Shown here: one piece after another, positions 51,720 through 61,775 of the stretch
How positions within the stretch are numbered: the first letter of the stretch is position 1
Layout: every line of letters begins with the position of its first letter
DNA from: Poecilobothrus nobilitatus
Lineage: Eukaryota; Arthropoda; Insecta; Diptera; Dolichopodidae
Assembly: GCA_947095535.1 (NCBI GenBank)
Contig: OX352774.1
Span: forward strand, 233,145,825 to 233,209,824
DNA length: 64,000 bases
Reading direction: 5' to 3'
The notes under the pieces: model-generated
What the model was told of the DNA's origin: nothing
Database searches by the model: none
What the model saw: only the letters and a program-made list of their open reading frames with translations
Translations under genes and position numbers: made by a program

Positions 51720-52070
51720 TTGAACGAATGTTTTTTTAAATGACAACGAATGATTGTCATGTATGATTTATGACGGTGACATGTCATAAGTTCCATTGGC
51801 CCACTGCAGTCCCAATGAGACTTATGACTCTGGGACTTATGACATGTCATCATTTATGACTATTATAGTTACAGACGTAATTCATGAAATGTCATGCAAA
51901 CGTACAAAATCATATGATATTATATATGATTTATAATATGACTATTATAGTTGCAAACGTAATGTCATGAAATATCATGCAAACGTACAAAATCATATGA
52001 TATTATAAAATATCTAATGACTATTACAGTTACGTATTATTTTACCTAGTTTCTTTGGATAGGTACGGCA
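51720..52070. repeat. Palindrome-rich block with an 82-bp tandem repeat
   Basis: A perfect 15-bp inverted repeat, TGACATGTCATAAGT at 51777-51791 against 51835-51849, encloses a second stem, CATTGG/CCAATG. It is followed by a tandem repeat whose units start GACTATTATAG at 51858 and 51940, with a partial third (GACTATTACAG) at 52019. Each unit holds TCATGAAATRTCATGCAAAC and ATCATATGATATTAT. The block is distinct from the surrounding spacer and may be a decayed foldback or MITE. No class is assigned. Confidence 0.7.
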
Positions 52071-52543
52071 TTTACCGTATTTTATGTCAAAAAATTTTCT
52101 TCTCTAAGTCAAAATTTTACTTTCCAGAGTAAAAAAAATTATCACTTGGCACAGGATCTATTAAAACTTCATAAAATTAAAATTAAATTACTCGATTTAC
52201 AATATTTAAAATGATAACAAATATTTATTTGATACAATATTCGACGAAAATCGAACATTCTGTTTAACTTATAATAATTTTTAAACATAATATACAATTT
52301 TAATGAAATCTTAAATGTTAAAAGTAAATACATAAAAAAAAAAAAATTTTCTTCTCATTCTATAATATAAGAAAATAAAAAATATAAGTTGAAAAATTTT
52401 TGTCTTCAACTGTATATAAAATATAAGCAATAAGAATGTAAAATAAAAGTAATAAATATGACTACAGAGAGATTTTGATTTTTATTTACTTGGAATATTT
52501 TAATCGTGAAAGGTATATTTTGAATTACTTTTCTGTTAAAATA

Positions 52544-52605
<62 letters not shown>

Positions 52606-53661
52606 AATGTTATATAATTTTTCTTCATTTTTTGTTCTATATATACTTTTATAAATTTTTTATATATATCTTTATTTAAGAATTTAAATAATGAATTGTT
52701 AAGATAATGAAAATATTAAATATTTGTAATTTATTATAAATTAATTAAATGTTTTTAGTTTATTTATTTTTATTTTTTATTTATTTTTTTTTTTTTGAAA
52801 ATATTTCATTTAATTGTTTAAAAAGTAAATTATTTAATAAATCTTATAAATTACATAATAAAAAAAAAAAATCAGACAGAATTTTAACAAATATAATATT
52901 TTTTGAATTGAAATTTAACAATTCATTATTTAAATGATGAAAATAAATGAAAAAAAAAGATTTTAATTTTTTTTATACATAATATGCTTTTATCGAAACA
53001 AATCAAATCCCCTCCAAAAGATCTTGCGTGGATCTTGTGGAAGATCTTGCACAATTCATATTGTTGTAAGATGATGAAAGAATCTCGCAAATCATTGAAA
53101 TTTATAGGATAAAATCACACTTATTAAGATTCAAAATACTAAGACTATTTAAACTATATTTTAATATTTTAATAAAAATTATGATGTTTAATGACTTTGA
53201 CTTGAAAGACAATAATATCTTAAGAATTATGATTTCGATTTATTCAACCAGTTAATGCATACCTTGTTAAATTACTAATAAAATCAGCTAATTAGGTATA
53301 TAATTTTTTAACTTATGGCATTTACTAGGAATTATGCGCTTACAAACACAAAATTTAATTTTTTTTTTTTACTATATTTTTTAGAGTAAGAGCAGTGTGA
53401 AAACGTTAAAGTGGAGAATATTTCTGATATATTAAAACCTTATTAGCATATATTTATTTTCACTTTTGTAACACACTATTTTAAAAACAAAAAAAAAGTC
53501 TACCTAAATAAAATACTAAAAACTCTTTTTAATATGAATTTGTACAAGGTAGCCAAATGAATATATTAACAAATAAATTCCGACAAATTTTATAAAATAT
53601 TGAAATATTTAAGAATTTTGAATAACCAAGTACAATATTAATTGATATATCATTATCAATC
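52071..53661. other. AT-rich spacer with long (AT)n microsatellite
   Basis: AT-rich sequence. An uninterrupted AT run lies at about 52551-52602. Near 52998-53055 the word AGATCTTGC is repeated. The open frame at 52749-52937 is low-complexity. No gene is seen. Confidence 0.6.
52551..52602. repeat. (AT)n microsatellite
   Basis: About 26 uninterrupted AT dinucleotides, the longest pure microsatellite in the window. Confidence 0.9.
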
Positions 53662-54680
53662 GGGTTGGGTATGAAATAAAAAAAACATCCATTTCCAAAA
53701 TACTATTTACATAATTCTAACAGAAAATTCCACAAAAAAAATTTCAAAATTCAAAAATTTAATGGGCAAGCAGCCCAAACTTATGCTTAACAAATTATTG
53801 AAACCCTGACTTTGTAACCAACTATAAAATCCCTCCTAATTGAGAATTTCACATATACCTTTCTACAAATATTTTATAAAATGCGTATAACTTTGATTTT
53901 GAATTCCTTATATATAATTAATTATGTGTAATATTTATAATTATATAAATATTCTAAAAGATAACCTTGATTTTGTAACAACCTATAAAATTTCGGCGCT
54001 ATGAAATAAAGCTATACGCAAGGAACCCATAATGGCTTTATTTCCCTTTTGAATGAGAAATAAAGCCATATCGTAAATTTTTTCGCATATAGCTTTATTT
54101 CGCATACAATTACGAAACAAAGCGATATGGTTTTATTTCTTTTTTAAAAATCAAAGCTATTGTTTTTAAATAAAAGTAATATAAATTTTCAAAACAATAA
54201 TAATGTACATACATATGTACGACTCTAAGCCAAAATTTCGCCGTATAAAATATCGCAATAATTAATTTTAAATTAATTGAAAATATTTTGGAAAAAGGAA
54301 TACCCTGACTTTGAATCCAACTCTAAAATTCCTCAAATATTCTGAAAAAAGTGTATAACTCTGATTTTAAATCCAACTCTAAAATCCTTTCTCGCGACAT
54401 TTTTTCCTCTCGATATTTAAATTCGCGGCATTTTATCCATATGTACATATTTTGAAAAAAGAAGCAACCCTGATTTTTGTAACCAACCATAAAATCCCCC
54501 CAAATTCAGAATCTACCATATACATAAATATGCATATATTGTAAAACGGGGCAACCCTGATTTTGTAACCAACTCTAAAAAAAACTTCCTAAGTAAGAAT
54601 CTTACATAAACATACATTTAAATATTCTAGAAAAAGCGTATAACCCTGATTTTGATTTCAACTCTAAAATCGCTCCTCTA
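53662..54680 (+). mobile_element. GGGTTGG-family element, member 3 (3' end not found)
   Basis: It starts GGGTTGGGTATGAAAT, then TTCCACAAAAAAAATTTCA as in member 1, and a hairpin GGGC-AAGCA-GCCC aligned with the GGGGC-TGAT-GCCCC of member 2. It then runs through at least five degenerate copies of a unit of about 90 bp (AACCCTGATTTTGTAACCAA, CTCTAAAATCCCTCCTAATT, CAGAATCTCACATATACA, AATATTCT). An array of short alternately inverted repeats lies inside at 54003-54139. The CGCTTCC-type right end of members 1 and 2 is not found, so the right boundary is approximate. Confidence 0.6.
54003..54139. repeat. Six alternately inverted copies of a roughly 17-bp word
   Basis: GAAATAAAGCYATAYG-type words occur at 54003-54018 (forward), 54032-54044 (inverted), 54057-54073 (forward), 54084-54102 (inverted), 54113-54130 (forward, one or two changes) and 54125-54139 (inverted). 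The alternating orientation would allow several mutually exclusive hairpins. Confidence 0.8.
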
Positions 54681-55036
54681 ACAATTATTATTTTGTTCCA
54701 AAAAAGAAATTTCTTTTAACTGCATTTATTTATAAATACCTATTTTTCCACTTTGCTTAACTATATTTACTTTATTTACTATAAATTAGAATTTGTATCA
54801 ATATTACTATATGACTTTAGTTCGTAAAATGTTTTAGAAAACGATACAGCTATTAACGATTTTTCGTTTTTTGCAATTATTTTTTTTCATTGTATGTAAC
54901 TTTGGATTTTTTTTTTTTTTTTTAATTAGGACCATGTGAGACCATCCCTGTTCGAAATAATTCAATAAAAATTCTTAAAGAAAACAATGTTCATTTTTAT
55001 TTATTAAAAAAAAATTTTAATTTTTAATTTTTCGGA
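54681..55036. other. AT-rich spacer, no gene seen
   Basis: AT-rich sequence with a T run at 54907-54922. Nothing is recognised. Confidence 0.55.
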
Positions 55037-55514
55037 TATACCTTACTTAGGTACATTGTTGGATCATTTTCAAATTTTACTGAGCGATACCTTACATCAC
55101 GTGATGAAACGCGATAATCTTACTCATATGGGTTTGACTAAGCGATGGGAACATTAAGGGCTTTAAAAAGCCTTTTGAAAATGTATGGGGAAAACTTACT
55201 TAAATAGCCGTATCACCTACATTTGTGGGAGAGGGTCTCTGACAAGGCTTAAACAAATGCTCTAAAAATATTCTTTGCAAAAACGTGTATAATGTTATAA
55301 CATATTTAACAGTTTCGGTACAGAGTGTTTAAAAAGCCAAAAATAAAAAAAATCTTTGGAAGGCTCATTTTCAACTTTTTCGTTCGGCTTTTTAAGTACG
55401 TTGCACTCATAAATTTTCAAAGGGTTTTTTGAAATCCTTAGTGTCCTTACCATAACTTTGGTAAGACCACATAACGTTTCATTATGTGATTTAAAGTACC
55501 TAAAGTAAAGTATA
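55037..55514. mobile_element. Foldback MITE, 478 bp, almost wholly inverted repeat
   Basis: The left end TATACCTTACTTAGGTAC (55037-55054) pairs with the right end GTACCTAAAGTAAAGTATA (55496-55514). Inward, ATCACGTGATGAAACG (about 55095) pairs with CGTTTCATTATGTGAT (55475-55490). Further in, 55148-55210 pairs with 55385-55447 over about 60 bp (shared words CTTTTGAAAAT.TATG and ACTTAAA.AGCCG). The arms are about 180 bp with a central loop. The reverse open frame at 55295-55519 lies in the right arm and is not a gene. The ends carry TATA, so a TA target is possible. No transposase is present. Confidence 0.72.
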
Positions 55515-58500
55515 GCCAATCTTTTTTACTAAAAATCTGCATATCTTAAAATAATTTAAATAATTGTTAAAATTTTTCATATTATATCTTTTATAAAAAA
55601 AAATTAAGATTATAAAGAGTCAAATAAAAAAAAAAATAGGTAAATTTCATAGATAAATATAACATTATTATATTTATATTTAAATATAAGGTATAATTTA
55701 ATACTTCATTAATATGAAAATTAAAGAATTAAAAGATAAAAAAAAAAAAACAGGAACAGGAAAGAAAAAAAAATGTCATTTTCTCCGATTTTTCTCGCAC
55801 TTGATTTATTTTTTAACACCCAGACATTTTTATATTAAATATTTTTACTTTAACTTTCTTTCTTTGACATATTTACATATAAATACATTTTTATACATTT
55901 ATATATAAAAATATATATAGGATATAAGTATATTTCATTTTAATAAATTTTCTATAGAATTTAAACATTTATAAAACAGGAAATTAAACAAAGACAAAAT
56001 GTATAGATAGTATACTTGATTTAAAATTAGTGATATCTATTATTTTAATACTGTAATAATTTTACTTTAATAGTGTTATTTTAAAAATAAACAAACAATA
56101 AAACAAAAATTCTCCTAATTTTGATAAAATAAAAATATTTTTCATTGAAATTTCAAAAAAAAAAAAGTAAAACTGTACTCGATCAAACCCCAATTTCGAT
56201 TAGATTAGATTATTATTATATAGTAAGGGAATAAGTAACATTACGATCTTTTGATGTATATCTATTGTGTTTTCCCTCTTACTATACGATTTTTCGATTT
56301 TGTCTCCACTTATAATACTTCTCTCAGTTTTACTGTCTCTAAGAAACTAAAGATCTGTAAAGGGTTTATTGCTGGCAGGTCATTTTCGTTTCAGCAATAT
56401 ACTCCTAGATAGTGCGTCCTGAAGACTGTTCTTGTTCTTGATAGAATCTACATGTACTGACATAGTTAAATTAAAAAATTTGTTTCAAAAAGTAAATTCG
56501 AATTATTTTTTCTATATAATGGAGTAAATATATATTACGTAGAGTTTCAACCTAAAAAAATAATGATTAAAATGACGTCACGCTTTTTCTTAAATTACGA
56601 TTGTTAAAATTTTCTTGATACACATACTTTGTTATTTTGTTTTATTCTACTTTGGATTATTTATTCTATTAACAATAATCTAATCTTTTATATAATATTG
56701 TAAACCTAACCTCAATTATTTTAAATTTTTACATTTTATTCTGTAATATATAAGCATGAAATGAAAATATTTTATTTTATATTGGATATTTATTTAATTT
56801 TTCATTTATAAATCAATATTATTATTAAATAAAAAGGATTGTAAAAAAATTTAGTTGCAACCTATTTATATCTAATGAAAACTTTATCTTCAATAAATCA
56901 AAACTTTGTAAAGAAATAGAACATATTAATTTTAAAAGTTTCTTAAAATTTTTATGCTATTAATTAAAAAAAAATTTAAATAAATATGCAGTTAATTTAC
57001 TACTTTAAAAGAAAAACGAATATAACATTATCATTAAAGATCTTTTCTTCATTTCGTTCTTTATTTTATTTTACATTTTTTATATATATATATTTTTTTT
57101 TTTTTGATTTTATTTAATTTTTTTTCATTTCTTTTTTAGTTTCTGTTTTTATGCCCTTGAAGTCATTTTCATTTCAATTATATCGTTACTTTTATTTCAT
57201 TATATAGACCCCAAGCGTTTTAACTTTTAATTTAAAAAAGTAGAATGAAGAAAATACAAAATGTATATACATATATAACAAATAAAAATATATATAAATA
57301 TATATTATATGTCTATTAATGCACATGTATGCGTGTATAGACAAATTAAAATGTCAGTATAACAAAAACAAAAAAAAACAAAAAATTACTTTTTTTTTTT
57401 AAATATAAACTTTAGTGGACATGAAATCATTTACGAACCTAGCATATTTTTAAAATTAAAAAAAAAAACAAATTTACAACAATACATGAACACATTCATT
57501 TTTTTTTTGTTCAGCCTTAAAATATAAGGCTATCCAACCAATTCGCCCTCAAATATGATAATTCAACAAAAATATTTGAGAAGAAAAAAAATATCCTTTT
57601 AGATTCTTAATTATTTAAGCTATAGGAAACTTTTGAAATCAGTATTATAAGATGCATATACTAAAAATCGAATTTTGGATTTGAAGAAATTCACACCATT
57701 TGGATTTGTTGGATTCAAATTGAATATATCGAAAATTAAAAGCTTCGAACGAAAGCAAAAAGAAGAAGACATGGTAAAGATAAAATGTGGTAATTCTAAA
57801 GTCATAATTATTTTTATTTATGTTTGTTTAATTATTTTAAAATATAATTAACTATAGTAATAAAACTAACAAAAACTAGTCTATTCACTTTTATTATTAT
57901 TATTAACATTTAACATTTTTATAGCATATTTTTAAAAAATTTGTCAAAAAGTTAGTCCATATTTTTTTACAAACTTTACATTAACAGTTTTAGATAAAAA
58001 TGTAAACCGATCTAAAAAAAATTAGCAATTGTAAAACATTTTTTTTATCTGTTACGATCGAATGTAGTCTACGAACAAATTTGTAGCCCTACAAAAGTTG
58101 AAACAAGCGCTGTATTCAAAAGGTTGCATACGTTAAGTTCAATTAAATATTTTTTTTCTATATAAATACCCGAAACAACGCAAGCAATTTTTTAAAATCA
58201 TAAATCATTCACAAATCATATATAGCATATCATAGAATAATTTCGCGCAATTCAACATTTAAATTAACGAATTATTTGAAACCAATATTTGGGAAAAATT
58301 TTCACCCTCCGTATCCGTATAACGCTTAACGTTATAAACTTAAAATTTTGTGAATGACAAAATCTCCAACTTATGACATAAGGTACTTAAAAATCAAAAA
58401 AATATTTTCCCATCTTTGAGAGCTCATCAATTATCTCATCATGACAATTATATTTCAAGCATTATATTTCCAAATATATTAACAGTTGTTCTTAGTTATA

Positions 58501-59429
58501 TAAGGGTTTACAATAAAATTGAGGAAAGTATCTTTAGAGTCACAATTTTTTCATGCTTAATTACAAATTTTGATGCAAAAGTAATCAAATCGCATTTCAA
58601 GAAAATTGCATTACACCTTTCAAAACCTTTCGTGTTACTATCTTGTTCCTTTTTTTCACTCACAAAATAAAAAAAACAATAAGTTTAAAAAATGTTTATG
58701 ATATTTTCACCTTTTTTCGCTTTTTGTACATTTGTTACACCATTAAAAAATTTTCATTGGTTTTTTTTCTTTCACTTAATTTTTTTTCTCCTTTCATTTG
58801 TATTTTTCATTCTGTTTTTAATTTGAAAAAAAAAAATATGAAAAGAGAAAAAAATATTAGAAAGTTACTTAATTTAACGCGATGAGACTAAATAATCATT
58901 TTTCATAGTTAATAACAAAAAGAAAAAAAAACCACAAGAAGAGAAAAAAAATAGATACAAAAAAAAAAAGTGAAAAAAGGACATACCACCAAGTTTAGTT
59001 CTTCAATTTTTTTTTTTCTTAAAAAAAATTATAAAATTTTATTTTTGGAATCTATACACACGACTATATGTCTCGTCAATTAATGCTCTACACTCTCTAT
59101 ATATTACCTCGAATTTGTTTCTAGTATTTGACCTAAAATGGTTGCTTACAAAATAAAAATTAAGTTCGAAATAAAAATAAACTAAAGTTGATCAAGTACA
59201 GTTTATAATATAATGTTTTATTTAAAAAAAAATATGGTATAAGAAAACATGGATAAATGATTCAAGAAAGAACTACGTTTAGAAGAACTAAATACATTAT
59301 GATGAATTTCACACCCTCAAAAACACCAAACTGTAGATTTTTAAGTTTATAAGTAAAAACCATCCCAATGCTAGATCTGGTTAACTTCGAACACTACAAA
59401 TAGGAGGGTACATGTATTCATTAATAAAC
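55515..59429. other. AT-rich spacer, no gene seen
   Basis: About 3.9 kb of AT-rich sequence. A small inverted repeat TATAGTAAGGGAA/TTCCCTCTTACTATA lies at about 56219-56286. Open frames at 55714, 57620 (minus), 58416 and 58643 have no recognisable domains, and three of the four are low-complexity. The frame at 58416-58670 (84 aa) is compositionally the least biased, but it has no family motif and no support. Nothing else is recognised. Confidence 0.5.
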
Positions 59430-59641
59430 GCCTATTATTCGTTTGTCGTTATTCCTTTTAGTGGTGTTTTTTCTTCTTGAGTTCTATTCACATTCATGAA
59501 TAGAAATTTATGGAACATGACAGTATAGAAATCAATATCGCATTAAATAGGAAAAATAAAATGAATGTGAATAGAACACAAGAAGAAAAAACACCAAGAA
59601 AACCAATAACGAGACCAATATAACGAGAATAGCCCTTGAAT
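59430..59641. repeat. Long near-perfect hairpin (35-bp core arms)
   Basis: The core arm at 59463-59497 (GGTGTTTTTTCTTC...CACATTCAT) is the reverse complement of 59561-59595 with a single mismatch in 35 positions. Pairing continues outward, less perfectly, through TCGTTATTCCTTTTAG on the left and its partner AAAACCAATAACGA on the right. The loop is 63 nt. It could be a small foldback transposon or a hairpin RNA precursor. There is no other copy in the window. The reverse open frame at 59532-59729 crosses it and is not accepted as a gene. Confidence 0.85.
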
Positions 59642-60738
59642 TGAACACGGACAAAATAACTTGATCAGCCAAATAATAACTGGCGGAAAACAACTGTAAT
59701 AACTTGTGATAGAATGAAAACACCAACACCTAACATGAGTTCAATGAAAGTGTCTAGAGGGGATCTTATGCTCCCAAAATAAGAAAAAGAACAAAAAAAT
59801 AACATATAATTTTAACTATTCCGAAAAATTAATTTAATTAAATTTAATTTTTTTTTATTTTATCAATTTTTGTTTATAAAAATATTTTAATATGCAATTT
59901 TCCATCATTAATTTTTTTATTTCAATTTCATGCGTACCATATGAAAACTCTAAGTAAATAACAAACATAGGTAATTTATATATCGTATGTATTTCGTAAT
60001 TTTAAACAAAAGTTTTTTTTTTTTATCTGAACATATATTACCTTAAGTGACCTGTTACTTTACATTTCAAGTCTTGAAAAGAAAAATATTTTTAAAAAAA
60101 AACTAAAGAATAAAATTTAAAAAGGACAATCAGCAAGGACATACTAAAATTTTTGTTTTTTTACTCGTATATATTTTTTATATAAAAGAATTAAATGTAT
60201 AAGACAAACAAATAAAAAATAGGGTACACAATGATGCATTCATGAACTCATATCTGTTTGTTATTAAGGTCGCTAAAATTAATCACCTTTAAAGTAAAAG
60301 ATAATAATAAAATAGATACGGAAAGCATATGAAAAACAAAAAGAAAATTCAAGTTATAACCTTAACATAAAAAATAAGTTTTGTTTAACTTTAATTTTTT
60401 GTTTTGTTTTTGTGCAGTATGAATGTTTAAGGAAAAGAATCTTTTTTTCAAAATACAAAAAAAAAACTAAGTATTCATTTGTTTTTTTGTTATTTAATGT
60501 TAACATATAATACACTAATTAAAGTTACATACTTGATTATCAAAAAATGGTGAATTTCACTGCTATTTGATCGATAAATATATTTACAAATCAAATTAAT
60601 TCTGTGAAATTTTATTCCACTAGATGTATATACATACATTTCAAATACATAAAATTTCGACATAATGATCAAAATATTCTAAAGTAAGCCTAAAAGTATG
60701 CACTTATTAGCAATTAATGTTAATGCAATGATTTAGTA
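59642..60738. other. AT-rich spacer, no gene seen
   Basis: AT-rich with homopolymers. The reverse open frame at 60490-60672 is low-complexity. No gene is seen. Confidence 0.55.
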
Positions 60739-60801
60739 TGGAAAGTCTTAGTTAAGCACGTGCTTTAATAACCGAGGAAGTGCGGGTTCAGATCCTGCAC
60801 A
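60739..60801 (+). mobile_element. Fragment of a tRNA-derived SINE
   Basis: ACCGAGGAAGTGCGGGTTCAGATCCTGCAC corresponds, with a few changes, to the B-box arm of the SINE at 30489-30671. GGTTCAGATCC (60785-60795) is a B box inside a GTGCG/TGCAC stem. Upstream, TTAGTTAAGCACGTGCTTTAATA fits a degenerate anticodon-arm region. No body or poly(A) follows, so this is a truncated old copy. An unrelated tRNA pseudogene is the alternative. Confidence 0.65.
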
Positions 60802-61223
60802 AATATAGTGTAAATATATAATACAAGATATTAGAGTATAATGATGATTAAGTATAATATTTTTTTTTTTAAATAAACTTTATTTTATCTATTTAATACT
60901 CTTACTTAAATTAACTTAGTCCATAAAAAGTTTACAAAAAACAGCTTTCTTGCTTATTTGATTAATGTTTAAACTTGACGACATTTTTATATTAATTTTT
61001 GTACCATTTTATAATCCAATTATTATTATTAATGAATATAATAATGTATTTTTACATTTTATTTTACAATTTTTGTATTGGAAAAAATCAGGTATTTAAA
61101 ACCAATAATAATTTTTAAATTATTAAGATAAAATTTAACTTAATCTAACCTAACCTAACCTAAGCTACTTAACCTAATTAAAATGATATATATATTATAA
61201 TACTTAGTGCTAATGATAGGTAT
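60802..61223. other. AT-rich spacer including LINE 3' tail
   Basis: AT-rich sequence. The part next to the LINE (about 61140-61223) includes a CCTAA-type short array at 61147-61168 and is probably its 3' UTR and tail read on the opposite strand. No gene is seen. Confidence 0.5.
61145..61170 (-). repeat. Short TTAGG-like array at the LINE 3' tail
   Basis: On the minus strand this reads TTAGGTTAGGTTAGGTTAG, about three and a half TTAGG units, preceded by AGGTTAAGTAGCTTAGG. It lies about 55-80 bp downstream of the LINE stop codon at 61224-61226. TTAGG is the canonical insect telomere repeat but is considered lost in Diptera. Copy 1 of the LINE has related words (TTAGGTTTAGCTAGGTTAAG), so this is probably part of the LINE's 3' sequence. 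Confidence 0.7.
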
Positions 61224-61775
61224 TTATTCCAACCACCAATAGTCTCTCTTTACTAATTTGTTTATGTCCGGTATGGACATGTCGTATTTCAGATTTGCTC
61301 CGTTTATATTGCCCGGTTTATATTCTATAACTTTACAATATAGTCCGTCATAGTGGTATAATAGACGGACATGATTTTGGTTTTAAATATAACCATTTTG
61401 GTCTAAAAAGATGAAATGCTCAGGAGCTATGAAGCTCGTGACCTATGAAGCCCTTATTGTGGTAAAATGTATGTGATATAAAACTATTTTCAGGAGTATT
61501 TTGTGTTATATCATAGTGATTAATAATAAAAATATCTATTCTTATAATTTTAGCTTCCTTGTACAAATATTTATTTGAGTCATAATATTTGAACTCGGAT
61601 TCGGGCTTACGATTTATATTGGTACAAACTCTTATGCATTTTCTTTCGAACCTACGTAATATTTCCATTAATCTTGCACTAATGTTGACCATATTGGTGC
61701 ACCATATACAAGGGTTGGTCTAATTAATGTTTGATAACATATTATTTTAACTCTTTTACTAATGTTTAATACTTA
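61224..61775 (-). pseudogene. LINE ORF2 C-terminal remnant, copy 2 (RT thumb to C-terminus)
   Basis: From about 61770 downward on the minus strand the frame reads NISKRVKIICYQTLIRPTLVYGAPIW, the conserved region just after the RT catalytic core. A one-base deletion follows, then NISARLMEILRRFERKC and PESEFKYYDSNKYLY and IDIFIINHYDITQNTPEN. A frameshift near 61425 leads to IAPEHFIFLDQNGYI, an in-frame stop, and finally SIPDINKLVKRDYWWLE, with the terminal stop at 61224-61226. The order and wording match copy 1 at 1376-1678. The open frame 61420-61692 is a segment of this. It lacks the endonuclease and the catalytic RT motifs and cannot be active. It probably belongs to an I/LOA/jockey-group LINE. 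Confidence 0.85.

Noticed and set aside
55295..55519. 74-aa reverse-strand open frame with unbiased composition
   Set aside because: It lies in the right arm of a foldback element and has no family motif.
58416..58670. 84-aa open frame starting MRAHQLSHHDN
   Set aside because: No recognisable domain or splice context, and it ends in Phe/Leu/Ser-rich sequence; chance length is plausible.
59532..59729. 65-aa reverse-strand open frame
   Set aside because: It overlaps one arm of the near-perfect hairpin and is hydrophobic low-complexity; not supportable as a gene.
61145..61170. A telomere or interstitial telomeric array
   Set aside because: Only three to four units, located in the presumed 3' UTR of a LINE; too short for a telomeric tract.
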